Shown: positions 51,597 to 61,500 of the stretch, piece after piece
Layout: each line of letters opens with the position of its first letter
Numbering within the stretch: the stretch's first letter is position 1
From: Sphingobacterium siyangense
Lineage (GTDB): Bacteria; Bacteroidota; Bacteroidia; Sphingobacteriales; Sphingobacteriaceae
Length of the DNA: 64,000 bases
Direction of reading: 5' to 3'
Assembly (NCBI RefSeq): GCF_007830445.1
Contig: NZ_VLKR01000001.1
Span: forward strand, 372,001 to 436,000
Notes under the pieces: model-generated
Told to the model about the DNA's origin: nothing
The model's database searches: none
What the model saw: only the letters and a program-made list of their open reading frames with translations
Position numbers and translations under genes: made by a program

Positions 51597-53009
51597 ATGA
51601 AGAAAGAATCGCGCATCATATCGCTCATTGTAGGTGGCACTTTACTTATGGAGATGCTCGACACCACAGCGATATCGACAGCCTTACCCAAAATGGCACA
51701 TGATTTTGAGAGTGATGTTGTACACCTCAGTGCAGGTATTACCTCTTACACCGTCATGTTAGCTGTATTTATTCCAATCAGCGGCTGGATTGCCGACCGC
51801 TACGGCGCAAAAAAAGTTTTCAATTTGGCGATTATCGGATTTATACTTTCTTCAATCGCATGTGGACTGAGTACCAACCTAACATCTTTCGTTATTGCAC
51901 GTATTTGCCAGGGTACAGCCGGAGCCCTCATGGTACCGGTGGGACGTCTTATTGTACTCAAGCACACCGAAAAGAAAGATCTGGTTGAAGCGATCGGTTA
52001 TATTGCCTGGGCTGGGTTATTAGGCCCTATTATCGGCCCAGTGCTGGGCGGATTTTTTACAACCTATTTTAGCTGGCACTGGATTTTCTTTATCAATATA
52101 CCCGTCGGTGTATTTGCGCTGTGGGCCGTGCATCAATTTATTCCAGCGATGGATTCCGAAAATAATCGTCCCCTTGATATTATCGGTTTTTTTATCAGCG
52201 GTATCGGTCTTGCCGGAATTATGCTGGGAACTGAAATGATCGGCGCAGCCCAAGGCGATTATACAAAACCAGCGGCGACCATTGTGGCAAGCTTTGCGCT
52301 GATGGCCGTTTCGATCTGGCACTCCAAACGCATTAAGTATCCGTTGATTGATTACAGTATTCTGAACGTAAAAACCTTCCGGATTACAGTATATTCAGGC
52401 TCCATTACCCGTATGGTCATCAATGTTGCTCCTTTTATATTGCCCCTTATGTTACAGCTGGGTTTTGGACTGAGCCCTTTTCACGCCGGACTCCTCTATA
52501 TGGCCAACATGTTCGGTAGTATGAGCATGAAACCGGTGGCCATGTGGATAACACGCAGATTTGACTTCCGCAAGGTCCTGATCGGCAACGGTATTATTTT
52601 AACACTGGTAACCGCCGGACTCTCCCTGCTTTCCATACAAACGCCGATCTGGCTGGTGGCAATTGTATTCTTTTTCTCGGGCCTTACACGCTCGCTCCAA
52701 TTTACCAGCCTAAATACCCTGGCTTATGCAGACGTACCAAACGAACAGATGAGCAATGCAAATACGCTGTACAATACGGCACAACAAATGGCACTTGGTA
52801 TGGGTATCGCCCTAGGTGCAGTAACGCTACACCTGGCAAGCAGTTATTATCAGGATACGGTTTATCAGATGCGGGATTTTAGCTTGGCCTTGCAGTTAAT
52901 TGCTGGCTTATCGCTGCTATCCCTAATCGAGTATTTCAAAATTAAACCAAGTGACGGAGCCAATTTAAGGGGTATCTCAATTAAGAAAGAAGTTCAGAAC
53001 GCCGCTTAG
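51597..53009 (+). CDS. MFS multidrug transporter, DHA2 (14-TM) family
   Basis: Proton-driven inner-membrane exporter. 470 residues from ATG 51597 (MKKESRIISLIVGGTLLMEM). Motif A-like GWIADRYGAKKVF and antiporter motif C-like GLLGPIIGPVLGG are present; about 14 membrane helices. Resembles EmrB/HsrA-type transporters that work without an adaptor. The convergent AraC gene ends 12 bp away. No TolC or adaptor gene beside it. Confidence 0.93.
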   Translation: MKKESRIISLIVGGTLLMEMLDTTAISTALPKMAHDFESDVVHLSAGITSYTVMLAVFIPISGWIADRYGAKKVFNLAIIGFILSSIACGLSTNLTSFVIARICQGTAGALMVPVGRLIVLKHTEKKDLVEAIGYIAWAGLLGPIIGPVLGGFFTTYFSWHWIFFINIPVGVFALWAVHQFIPAMDSENNRPLDIIGFFISGIGLAGIMLGTEMIGAAQGDYTKPAATIVASFALMAVSIWHSKRIKYPLIDYSILNVKTFRITVYSGSITRMVINVAPFILPLMLQLGFGLSPFHAGLLYMANMFGSMSMKPVAMWITRRFDFRKVLIGNGIILTLVTAGLSLLSIQTPIWLVAIVFFFSGLTRSLQFTSLNTLAYADVPNEQMSNANTLYNTAQQMALGMGIALGAVTLHLASSYYQDTVYQMRDFSLALQLIAGLSLLSLIEYFKIKPSDGANLRGISIKKEVQNAA

Positions 53010-53021
53010 TGTTTTTAAATA

Positions 53022-53828
53022 TTAGGTAGGCTTTTCGGTATTAGGTAGGCTTTTCGGGCTGTAGCCAAACTTTTTTTTAAACGCATGGGAAAAATGCGAC
53101 AGATCTTCAAAGCCCAGATCAACAAAGATGTCCGAAGCAGCCCGCTTTTCTTCTTTTAGCAGATAATGTGCTTCGTCCAGTCTTTTTTTCAAAATCCATT
53201 GATGCGGCGATGTTTGAAAGACTTTTTCAAAATCGCGCTTAAATGTGGCGAGGCTCCTGCCTGTGAGCCAGGCAAAACGGTCTAAATTAACGTTATACCT
53301 GTAGTTCTGATTCATAAAGGCTTCAAGGTCTATTTTATGCGGTTCAGAAAAATCAAACAGGATATTTTTGAGCGCTGGTTTCGTTTGCAGGAGGATCAAC
53401 AAAAGTTCCTTGATTTTCAGGTCGGTGAGTGATTTATTATTCAAATTGCTTTGGAGAAGGGCCTTCAGCGACACGATAAAATTTTCAAGAACCGCATTGA
53501 CATCAATTTTAACCAGCGCTTCTGTTGGCGTTGAATGTTCGGATTTCAGCTGATACTCATTCGCAAAATTCTTTAGCGTTTCGTCGCTCAGGTAGATATT
53601 CAGACTTTCACAGGCGCCGTTTGGTGGTGGAATTTTTGCAAATTTCACCAGCTGGTTTTTTCTGATGAGATGAAAATCGCCCGGGTTCGCAGTATGCTTG
53701 TCTTTATTGTCGGACAACATAAAACTTCCCGACAGCTGATAAGAAATCGTATGCTGAGCCACAAAATTTTCCCCTTTTCTGCTCACCTGGTGGTAACAGG
53801 AATAGACAATATCCGAATTTTCTATCAT
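53022..53828 (-). CDS. AraC family transcriptional regulator
   Basis: 268 residues from ATG 53828 (MIENSDIVYSCYHQVSRKGE). N-terminal sensing domain (HTISYQLSGSFMLSDNKDKH; ANPGDFHLIRKNQLVKF) and C-terminal HTH pair (LDRFAWLTGRSLATFKRDFE; SDIFVDLGFEDLSHFSHAFK; KKFGYSPKSL). It lies just downstream of an aldehyde dehydrogenase gene whose promoter carries two 13-bp direct repeats, the usual kind of site for such proteins. Of a different subgroup from the other AraC proteins here. Confidence 0.9.
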   Translation of the reverse strand: MIENSDIVYSCYHQVSRKGENFVAQHTISYQLSGSFMLSDNKDKHTANPGDFHLIRKNQLVKFAKIPPPNGACESLNIYLSDETLKNFANEYQLKSEHSTPTEALVKIDVNAVLENFIVSLKALLQSNLNNKSLTDLKIKELLLILLQTKPALKNILFDFSEPHKIDLEAFMNQNYRYNVNLDRFAWLTGRSLATFKRDFEKVFQTSPHQWILKKRLDEAHYLLKEEKRAASDIFVDLGFEDLSHFSHAFKKKFGYSPKSLPNTEKPT

Positions 53829-53890
53829 AAGACGATCGATCAAGACAAAGCGCCGTTCGTACGACAACGCTTTGTCAAATGTATAAAAAT

Positions 53891-55306
53891 TTAGCTTAGT
53901 ACGGCTTTGATTTCAAGGTAAGGTTGCAAACCATATACGCCATATTCCCGTCCAATGCCCGACTGCTTGAATCCGCCAAACGGAACCATCGGGTCGTGAC
54001 TGAATCCATTGATACAGATCCGCCCAGCATCGATCTCTTCGGCCACACGTTTTGCCCTTTCGCTATCCGCCGATGAGATGTAGGCTGCTAGTCCATAAGG
54101 CGTATCATTGGCAATTTCTATGGCTTCCGCTTCGGTTTGATAGGGAATAATACACAAAACGGGACCAAAAATCTCTTCCCGGGCAATGGTCATCGCATTG
54201 CTGACATTTGTAAAAATGGTGGCTTTCACAAAATTGCCCTCTTCCAGACCTTCAGGTTTTCCCAATCCGCCGGTCAACAAGGTTGCCCCTTCCTCGATAC
54301 CCGTTTTAATATACTGCTGTACTTTATCAAACTGCTTCACACTCACCATCGGCCCGATGTTGGTATTGGCATTTTGTGGCAGACCGACAACCATACTTTC
54401 CGCAGTGGCCTTTGCTATAGCATTTACCTGATCCAGCTTGTCCTGTGGCACGAGGAGCCTTGTCGGCGCTATACAGGCCTGGCCACTGTTCATATAAGCG
54501 CCGTATACGGCCATCGGAATTGCTTTATCGAGGTCTGCATCATCCAGTATAATATTCGGCGATTTTCCACCCAGTTCGAGCGTGATGCGTTTCATGGTAT
54601 CGACCGCTTGTTTAGCGATGGATTTTCCGACGGCTGTAGAACCCGTAAACGATATTTTGGCAATTCCGGGATTCTCGCTCAGTTCCGTGCCCACCACATT
54701 TCCGAGACCCGTTACCACATTGATCACACCTTTCGGTAAACCGGCTTCGTGAAAAGCTTCCATCAACACATTCGTCTGCAAAGCACTCATTTCACTGGGT
54801 TTGACGACTACGGTACATCCTGCCGCGATTGCGGTAGCGACTTTACTGGCCACCGAACTGTTGCTGGCATTCCAGGGCGTAATGATAGCGACAACACCCA
54901 CAGGCTGAAAGCGTACCGATGCGGCGTTAATTGTCCGTTCAAATTCAAAGCTTTTAAGCACTTCGATCATGCTGTCAAACCAGGCTCCGGTATGCGCGTT
55001 GCTCATGCTGACAAATTGATGCGTTCCGCCGTATTCTTCGATCATCACATCGATAAAATCCTGCTTTCTCTTCTCAATCGCCGTTTTCAATTTTGTTAAA
55101 TAACCGATACGTTCCGAAACGGTGGATTTTGAAAATGTGCGGAAGGCAGCTTTTGCCGCTGCAATGGCATTCCTTGTGTCGGTTACATCGGCTAAAGTGA
55201 CTTCACCGATTTTTTGATTCGTAGACGGATTGATGAGCTCATAAATTTCCGTTCCGTGCGAGCTTACAAATTCCCCGTTGACATAAATCCTATTAACTGT
55301 TTTCAT
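53891..55306 (-). CDS. Aldehyde dehydrogenase family protein
   Basis: NAD(P)-dependent oxidation of an aldehyde. 471 residues, full class 1/2 length. ITPWNASNSSVASKVATAIA and VVKPSEMSAL (cofactor site), FTGSTAVGKSIAKQA, base Glu in ITLELGGKSPNI, nucleophile Cys278 in NSGQACIAPTRL, and EEIFGPVLCII are present. Asn in PWNASNS is the oxyanion residue. Probably activated by the adjacent AraC regulator through sites at 55358-55393. Substrate unknown. Confidence 0.94.
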   Translation of the reverse strand: MKTVNRIYVNGEFVSSHGTEIYELINPSTNQKIGEVTLADVTDTRNAIAAAKAAFRTFSKSTVSERIGYLTKLKTAIEKRKQDFIDVMIEEYGGTHQFVSMSNAHTGAWFDSMIEVLKSFEFERTINAASVRFQPVGVVAIITPWNASNSSVASKVATAIAAGCTVVVKPSEMSALQTNVLMEAFHEAGLPKGVINVVTGLGNVVGTELSENPGIAKISFTGSTAVGKSIAKQAVDTMKRITLELGGKSPNIILDDADLDKAIPMAVYGAYMNSGQACIAPTRLLVPQDKLDQVNAIAKATAESMVVGLPQNANTNIGPMVSVKQFDKVQQYIKTGIEEGATLLTGGLGKPEGLEEGNFVKATIFTNVSNAMTIAREEIFGPVLCIIPYQTEAEAIEIANDTPYGLAAYISSADSERAKRVAEEIDAGRICINGFSHDPMVPFGGFKQSGIGREYGVYGLQPYLEIKAVLS

Positions 55307-55325
55307 TTTGTTCCTATTTATAAAG

Positions 55326-55353
55326 CAAATTTAGTGGAACCATCTCGACTCAA
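55326..55353 (-). promoter_or_regulatory. Promoter of the aldehyde dehydrogenase gene
   Basis: On the minus strand TTG (55353-55351), a 17-bp spacer and TAAATTTG (55333-55326) match the consensus; ATG 55306 is 20 bp further on. Confidence 0.65.
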
Positions 55354-55357
55354 CTTG

Positions 55358-55393
55358 GCAAAAAAGCTCAATTATACTTTGCAAAAAAGCTCA
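55358..55393 (-). promoter_or_regulatory. AraC-type direct repeats before the aldehyde dehydrogenase promoter
   Basis: TGAGCTTTTTTGC (minus strand) occurs at 55393-55381 and 55370-55358, identical and in the same orientation, 23 bp apart. The proximal copy abuts the -33 element. Direct repeats spaced two turns apart beside -33 are typical of AraC activators, and an AraC gene is adjacent. Confidence 0.65.
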
Positions 55394-55571
55394 GATCCGA
55401 CAAATGCGCATACTCGGTTTATAACAATGCCTTTGGATAAACACTGCCTCGGCAAAGGCCTTGTCTACCCGCAAGAATAATTCAAGGAACGTCATCTGAT
55501 TGTTTTTCAAAAAAGTCAGAGATACAGCATTTTAGGCTATATCCGTTTGATCTTTATAATAGCAGAATTTA

Positions 55572-56594
55572 TCAGTTCAGTGGTATAAGTTGGTCCCAGC
55601 CCTTATGCCGCAGATTATGTACGTTATCCAAAAAATCTTTTAACTTTTTTTCTTTTCGCATCCATTCTGTTACCAGCAGCAGGTTTCCGATCTCCATCGC
55701 CGTCATCTTCAACCTCAGACTTTGAATCACCTCCTTACGAAACTCCAGTTGAGTCGCGTTAGGCGAAATTGGAAAACGGATATGCATCATATTCACCCTA
55801 CAGGTGCTACTTATACGGAAAAACCATTTGTCAAGTCCTCTAGTTTCTAGCTCATGCAAGAAACGATCGGCTTCTAGCCGCGTACCATCAATCTGTACAA
55901 CTTCTTTTTTTCCTTTTTTAGAAAAATAAAAAGGGACATCAAACATACGAACAGCATCTTTCTGCAATGAACTTAGATCGAATCGAGCTTGGAGGTAAAG
56001 CACATCATAGAGTGATCCGATTGGAATACTTTTATCCAATGCGCTTGGAGGCAGTATGGTGACCACTTTTTCTACAGGAACTATTTTTTCTGGTAATAGA
56101 TCGCTGAAAAGCGCCACTGCATTTGTTGGCGTAAGCCACCATAATTGGCCTCCAATAAAAACATAGCTTACATAGGCCAAGCATCCTGTAGCAATAAAAG
56201 GTATATAATGGAATAAATAGTTTATAAAAAGCATATACGTACTACCGCTACGTACAAAAGCGATTAAAAAGATAAAGCAGAGGTATAGCATTAAAACTGC
56301 TAAGGATGTGGACAGAATAGCCCATACCAGTTCTGATTTTGGTAAACTATTGGTCTGCACGCGTCCTCTTCCAAATAGTTGCAATTGCGGATATTTTTTC
56401 TGCCAATAAATCCACAAAACTTTCAATTGAACACGAATGAGCAGCGCAGCAACGACTATTGCCAAAGCAAATGCCAACGTCCAGGTCCAATACGCTGGCA
56501 TCCAAATTCTATTTAATTTAAATCCATTGTTTCCAATTAGATTAAAAATCAAAGAGACGAAAAAACTCTCTACGAATAATTTTAACATTTTCAT
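55572..56594 (-). CDS. Membrane-anchored LytTR-like DNA-binding protein
   Basis: 340 residues. Four membrane segments in the first ~170 residues (WTWTLAFALAIVVAALLI; AVLMLYLCFIFLIAFVRSG; FHYIPFIATGCLAYVSYVFI). The C-terminal ~130 residues resemble a LytTR domain (VPVEKVVTILPPSALDK; LYDVLYLQARFDLSSLQKDA; VQIDGTRLEADRFLHELETR; FRISSTCRVNMMHIRFP). There is no receiver domain and no sensor kinase beside it, so signal input may be through the membrane part. Its target may be the small gene at 56784, divergent across about 190 bp, but no site was identified. Confidence 0.75.
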   Translation of the reverse strand: MKMLKLFVESFFVSLIFNLIGNNGFKLNRIWMPAYWTWTLAFALAIVVAALLIRVQLKVLWIYWQKKYPQLQLFGRGRVQTNSLPKSELVWAILSTSLAVLMLYLCFIFLIAFVRSGSTYMLFINYLFHYIPFIATGCLAYVSYVFIGGQLWWLTPTNAVALFSDLLPEKIVPVEKVVTILPPSALDKSIPIGSLYDVLYLQARFDLSSLQKDAVRMFDVPFYFSKKGKKEVVQIDGTRLEADRFLHELETRGLDKWFFRISSTCRVNMMHIRFPISPNATQLEFRKEVIQSLRLKMTAMEIGNLLLVTEWMRKEKKLKDFLDNVHNLRHKGWDQLIPLN

Positions 56595-56783
56595 ATCATT
56601 CCATCAAATACTGTTATTAGACTAAGGTTTATATTGTTTGAACATCTAATTTATTAAAATTAATCAAGTATTAAGCAAAATTTAATCTTCAAAAAGTAGA
56701 TTATCCTCCAAAATCCCGGAGGTTATTCTTTGGCATTCGCTTAGGTAATCTTTAAAATAAATATTTGCCAAAAGAGAACTTTT

Positions 56784-57161
56784 ATGAAAGAAAACTTAGA
56801 CGATGTCGGTTTGACAGCTAAAGTTGCCACACTTCTCGCGCTACCTCGGGTAGATCGCGCACTAGCGCTGCAGCTTATGAGAGATAATTTTGTGGACTGG
56901 ATGGAGCACAACTTTAACCTAAGCTCCAATCAGGCGGATAAACTTAACCAACTTCCCGCTGAGCTTAGTCAAAAACTTGGCATTGCGATCAGCAATTACC
57001 TCATGGAGGGCCATGTACTTCAAGTTCGAAAAGACGAAAAGAAAGTTGAGCAACCAGATTTCACAGAGCTTTGTATATACGGGGTCGACGAATGGCTCGA
57101 TGGAGGAACTGAAGCAGAGGCGACTCCCCTGTATATACGGATTTCATACAAAAACGCCTAG
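56784..57161 (+). CDS. Protein of unknown function
   Basis: 125 residues, soluble, mostly helical in the first 80 (VATLLALPRVDRALALQLMR; FVDWMEHNFNLSSNQADKLN; LSQKLGIAISNYLMEGHVLQ), ending in a short beta region (ATPLYIRISYKNA). Negatively charged. No family recognised. Divergent from the LytTR-like gene. Confidence 0.6.
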   Translation: MKENLDDVGLTAKVATLLALPRVDRALALQLMRDNFVDWMEHNFNLSSNQADKLNQLPAELSQKLGIAISNYLMEGHVLQVRKDEKKVEQPDFTELCIYGVDEWLDGGTEAEATPLYIRISYKNA

Positions 57162-57335
57162 CCTTATTATGTATGCCAGCCATTTTTCGAGGCTGATTTC
57201 ATGATAGTTGCCGCTTTTAGCTGAAGCTATTTTTCTATTCTTGATTAGTAAACAAGCGTTTCTTTATAGAATACAATGAAAGCAATGAAAGGCCCAAAAG
57301 GACCTTTCACACTTTTTGGAGATAAAGATGTATAC

Positions 57336-58445
57336 TTATTTTTCCAAAGGCAGCTTGACCCCCTCTTTGATTTCGTCATTGGCATGCAGCAAGATCTGAT
57401 CACTGCTGTTTAGCTTTCCAAAAACTTCGGTAGAATCATGCGTGGATACCCCTTCTTTGATATCCACAAAATGTGTCTTGCCATCTATGAGCTGGATCAC
57501 ATACTGCCTTTCTGTAGAACGCACGATACTATTGGAAGGTACCAATAACGAATTGGCTCCGGCAGACAATGGAATATCGACCTCACAGTATAAACCGGGT
57601 TTGAGCTTATTATCCGAGTTTGCGACATCGACCTCTATTGCTTCAGACTGCATGGCGCCCAACGAATTCGCCGAACGGGCTATCATCCCTTCAAACACCT
57701 TATTCGGGGTATTATTAAAACGATATGCAACCTTTTTCGAGAGGTCTACTTTATCGACATAGGTCTCGGGGATCTGCACTTCCAACCGTAATTTATTGAG
57801 ATCCTGCAGAATCAACAGAGGTTGATCATTGCCTTTTCCCGGTCCGACCAGTGCTCCTTCGGAGATATTACGCTGTACAATCACACCATTGAATGGCGCT
57901 TTGATGTTCAGGTACGATTGCAACATTTCAACTTCTTCCACATTTGCTTTTTCCGACATGGCGACTGCTTCGTCAGCTTTCATCTTCGAGAGGGCATTGT
58001 CCAGATCAAGCGGGGATACTGCGCCTTCCTCCTGTGCGGCATTTTTGAGTCTTTTATATTTATCCTTACTCGCAGAAGCGGTCTCCTGTGCCTGTACAAA
58101 ACGTGAATGTGCGGCCTGAACCGCTGCGAGCATTTCTGGCGCCTCCAGCTGCATCAGCAGCTGCCCCTTTTTAACAACTGTACCTCTATCCACAAAGATA
58201 TGCTTAACAAAGCTATTCATCTTGGCATAGATATTTACTTCATTAAAGGGTTTGAGCTTACCGGGTAAACGCACACTGCTGGACATGACTTTCTCTTGTA
58301 TGACTGTTGTCTGATAGGTACTGGCCTTAGCCGGATTTTTTGGCGTCAGGTCAATCGGCTTTTCGGTTTGACCGCAAGCGAAAAGTAAGCCTGTCAGTAG
58401 TAGTAAATAGCCTATTTTTTTCATCCGTTTTATTTTCATATTCAT
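57336..58445 (-). CDS. RND efflux periplasmic adaptor lipoprotein
   Basis: 369 residues. Lipobox LLFAC gives a lipidated Cys near residue 24 (YLLLLTGLLFACGQTEKP). Barrel-sandwich halves (NIYAKMNSFVKHIFVDRGTV, IKAPFNGVIVQRNISEGALV) flank a coiled-coil hairpin (VQAAHSRFVQAQETASASKD), then a beta-barrel and C-terminal domain (VPSNSIVRSTERQYVIQLID). Third gene of the operon hypothetical-TolC-permease-adaptor, separated from the permease by 144 bp. ATG 58445 or the ATGs shortly after may be used. Confidence 0.93.
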   Translation of the reverse strand: MNMKIKRMKKIGYLLLLTGLLFACGQTEKPIDLTPKNPAKASTYQTTVIQEKVMSSSVRLPGKLKPFNEVNIYAKMNSFVKHIFVDRGTVVKKGQLLMQLEAPEMLAAVQAAHSRFVQAQETASASKDKYKRLKNAAQEEGAVSPLDLDNALSKMKADEAVAMSEKANVEEVEMLQSYLNIKAPFNGVIVQRNISEGALVGPGKGNDQPLLILQDLNKLRLEVQIPETYVDKVDLSKKVAYRFNNTPNKVFEGMIARSANSLGAMQSEAIEVDVANSDNKLKPGLYCEVDIPLSAGANSLLVPSNSIVRSTERQYVIQLIDGKTHFVDIKEGVSTHDSTEVFGKLNSSDQILLHANDEIKEGVKLPLEK

Positions 58446-58589
58446 TACTCAATTGTGTCTTTAAGGCATCACTGCCATGGGCGATTTTATCTTTAAATAC
58501 GATTCTCTTCCTGTTGCATAGCCACTTCCATCTTTATCGCCCTAGTTTATACTGCTGGGTTTAAATTCTGAAAGAACACTACATTTTTT

Positions 58590-61500
58590 TTAGTTAACAC
58601 TATACTTGTCTTTTTCCACCAGTAACTTTTGATGATCGGGCTCGTCCTGCGGCAATAGTGATTCGGAATCGAACGTGGATTTTTCCTTCATCCACACAAA
58701 CAGGAGCGGCAGGATAAAAAGAGCAGCAAATGTGGAGGCAAACAGACCGCCGATCACGGCCCGGCCCAATGGTGCCGCCTGCTCACCCGTCTCCCCCATT
58801 CCCATGGCCATAGGAATCATTCCGGCAATCATTGCCATACTGGTCATCAGGATCGGACGTAGCCGCGTTGTCGCGCTGGCCAGCGCCGCCGTCCTGGCAT
58901 TACGGAAATCCAATCGCAGTGCTTCCGCATTGGACACGATCAAAATAGCGTTGGCTACGGAGACACCGGTAGACATAATCATACCCATGTAGGATTGCAG
59001 ATTGAGCGTCGACCCTGTGAGCAATAGCATCGCCAAGGATCCAAGGATCACTGCAGGAATAGTCACCAATGCGGTCAGCGAAAGCTTCACACTCTGATAA
59101 TTCGCTGCCAGTAGCAGAAATATAACAACAACTGCACAGGCAAGCCCCAACTGCAAACTACCCATGGTATCGAGCAATAGTGTCGACATCCCTTTCATTT
59201 CTACCACGACACCGCGCGGTGGAGCCTGGAGTTCACGAATAGCCTGTTGCACATCCGCTGTTGCTGTGCCCAGGTCTTTCTTATGGATATTTGCCATCAC
59301 GGTCAAATACCGCCTTGGCCCATGCCGGTCATACTCACCTGGTAGATACTGTGTATTAAAAGTGGCTATATCGCCCAAGGTCGGTGTGAGCTGTCCTTTC
59401 ACCAGTGGAATTTCGCGCAGCTCGTCCATGGTATTCATCACATATTCAGGCACCTGCACCTGTACCTGATAGGTATAGGTATTGTTTTCATCGAGCCACT
59501 GGATCTTCTGCGTAAACCGGCTCGAGGAAGTGCTGGCCGTTACCGATCGAGCAATATCATCCATCTGCAGACCAAGCTGGGATGCTTTGAGCCGGTCGAT
59601 GGCAATGGAAATGGTTGGCAGCCGCAGCGGTTGCGCGATCTGCACATCCCGCAGATAATCGATGTGCCACAATGCGCTGACAACCTGATCGGCATAGACC
59701 TTCAGTTCGTCCATTTTCTTTCCGGCTATGCGCACCTCGATCGGCGTTGCAGCGCCCTGGCTCATAATCTTTTCGGTCATATCAATAGGCTCAAAATTAA
59801 GGCGCAATTTGGGCAGTTTATAATGGATATTTCGTCGTAAAACATCTTTGAGTTCGTCCATATTCACATGGTAGTCTGCATTGAGGTTCACTTGGATCAC
59901 GGCTTCATGCGTTCCGGTATTGAATACATAGAGGTTGCTGACTCCATAGCTGCTGGGCACCAGACCAACATAGGCCGAACTGATGGCGACCTGATGGTTC
60001 ACCGTACTATCGATTACCTGCAGCACCTGTTTAACGGACTCTTCGGTACGTTCCAACCGGGTTCCATCGGGCTCTTTGATCCGTAGCTGAAACTGTCCAT
60101 TGTTGACTTTTGGCATCATGTCCTTGCCGATGTACACAAATGCCGCTGCCGCAAGCCCCAGCGTAAGCACCAGATAACCGATGATGACTTTGCCCTTATG
60201 GCGCATGGAGCGGTATAGGCCGAAGCGATAACGCTTTTTGAACTTATCGAAAAAGCCCGGCGAGTCTGACTTGAAATGACCGATATGATGTTCTTTGAGC
60301 AGCCAGTTGGATAAAATAGGCACCAAAGTCTGCGCCATAAAATACGAAGCGATCATCGTCAATCCAATGGATAAAGAAAGGGGAAGAAACATCGCCCGGG
60401 GAATTCCCGTCATCATAAAAGAAGGTGCAAATACGGCCAAAATACAGAACAGGATCAAAAGCAGCGGCACGGCAATCTCCTGACAGGCATTGTAGATCGC
60501 CTTACGTTTGTGCGTACCCTGTTCCTGATGCTGGTGTATGCTTTCGATGGTCACCGTGGCCTGATCCACGAGGATACCGATGGCCAGGGCCAAACCACTC
60601 AAGGTCATGATATTGATGGTCTGGCCAAACAATGTCAGTAGCAGGACGCCGATCAGGATGGATACCGGTATGGTTACGATTACGATCAGGCTGCTCCGCC
60701 AGTCGCGCAGAAACAAGAGAACCATGAGACCGGTAAGCAAAGCACCGAGCCCCCCTTCGTGCAAAAGGCTCTGCACCGAATTCATAACCGCTACTGATTG
60801 GTCAAATTCATAAGACACCTTCACATCCTCGGGCAGCAGATTCTGGATTTCCGGAAGCTTGGCCTTGAGGTTGCTGACCACTGCCCAGGTGGACGCATCC
60901 GATGTCTTAACGGCAGGGATATAAACAGAGCGCCGGCCATTGATCAGTGCATAACTTACCGTCACGTCCGAGGCGTCCGATACGCGTGCGACATCTTTGA
61001 TATAAATCGGAATTCCATTTTTTGTCAGAATAGGGATATCAGCAAAATCTGCGACATTCTTGATCAGTGAATTGATGGTTGTCACATACATCGTGTTGTT
61101 GAGGTGCAGGTTACCGGATGGTGACATCACGTTAAATTTCGACAATGCCATCACCACCTCGTCGGCGGTCAGGTTGTAGCTCCGCAGTTTATTGGGGTCA
61201 ACATTGACCGTAATCGTCCTGGAGTTGGCGCCAAAAGGTGGCGGTGCAGAGAGACCCGGTACCGCAGAAAACATGGGCCGCACCAGGGTACTCGCCATAT
61301 CGTAAATCTCCTTGAGGCTTCTTGTCTTCGAAGATAGCACCAGTTGCCCCACCGGTAAGGAGGAAGCGTCAAAACGGACCACCTGTGGCGGCAGCGCCCC
61401 TGGCGGAAAAAACTTCATGGCGCGGTTTACCTGCAGTGCTACCTGCGCTGAGGCTTCGGCCATATCGGTATTTTCGTAAAAACTAAGTTTCAGGAGCGTA

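Noticed and set aside
54137-54739. 200-codon plus-strand frame inside the aldehyde dehydrogenase gene
   Set aside because: Antisense shadow; His/Arg/Gly-rich with no domain.
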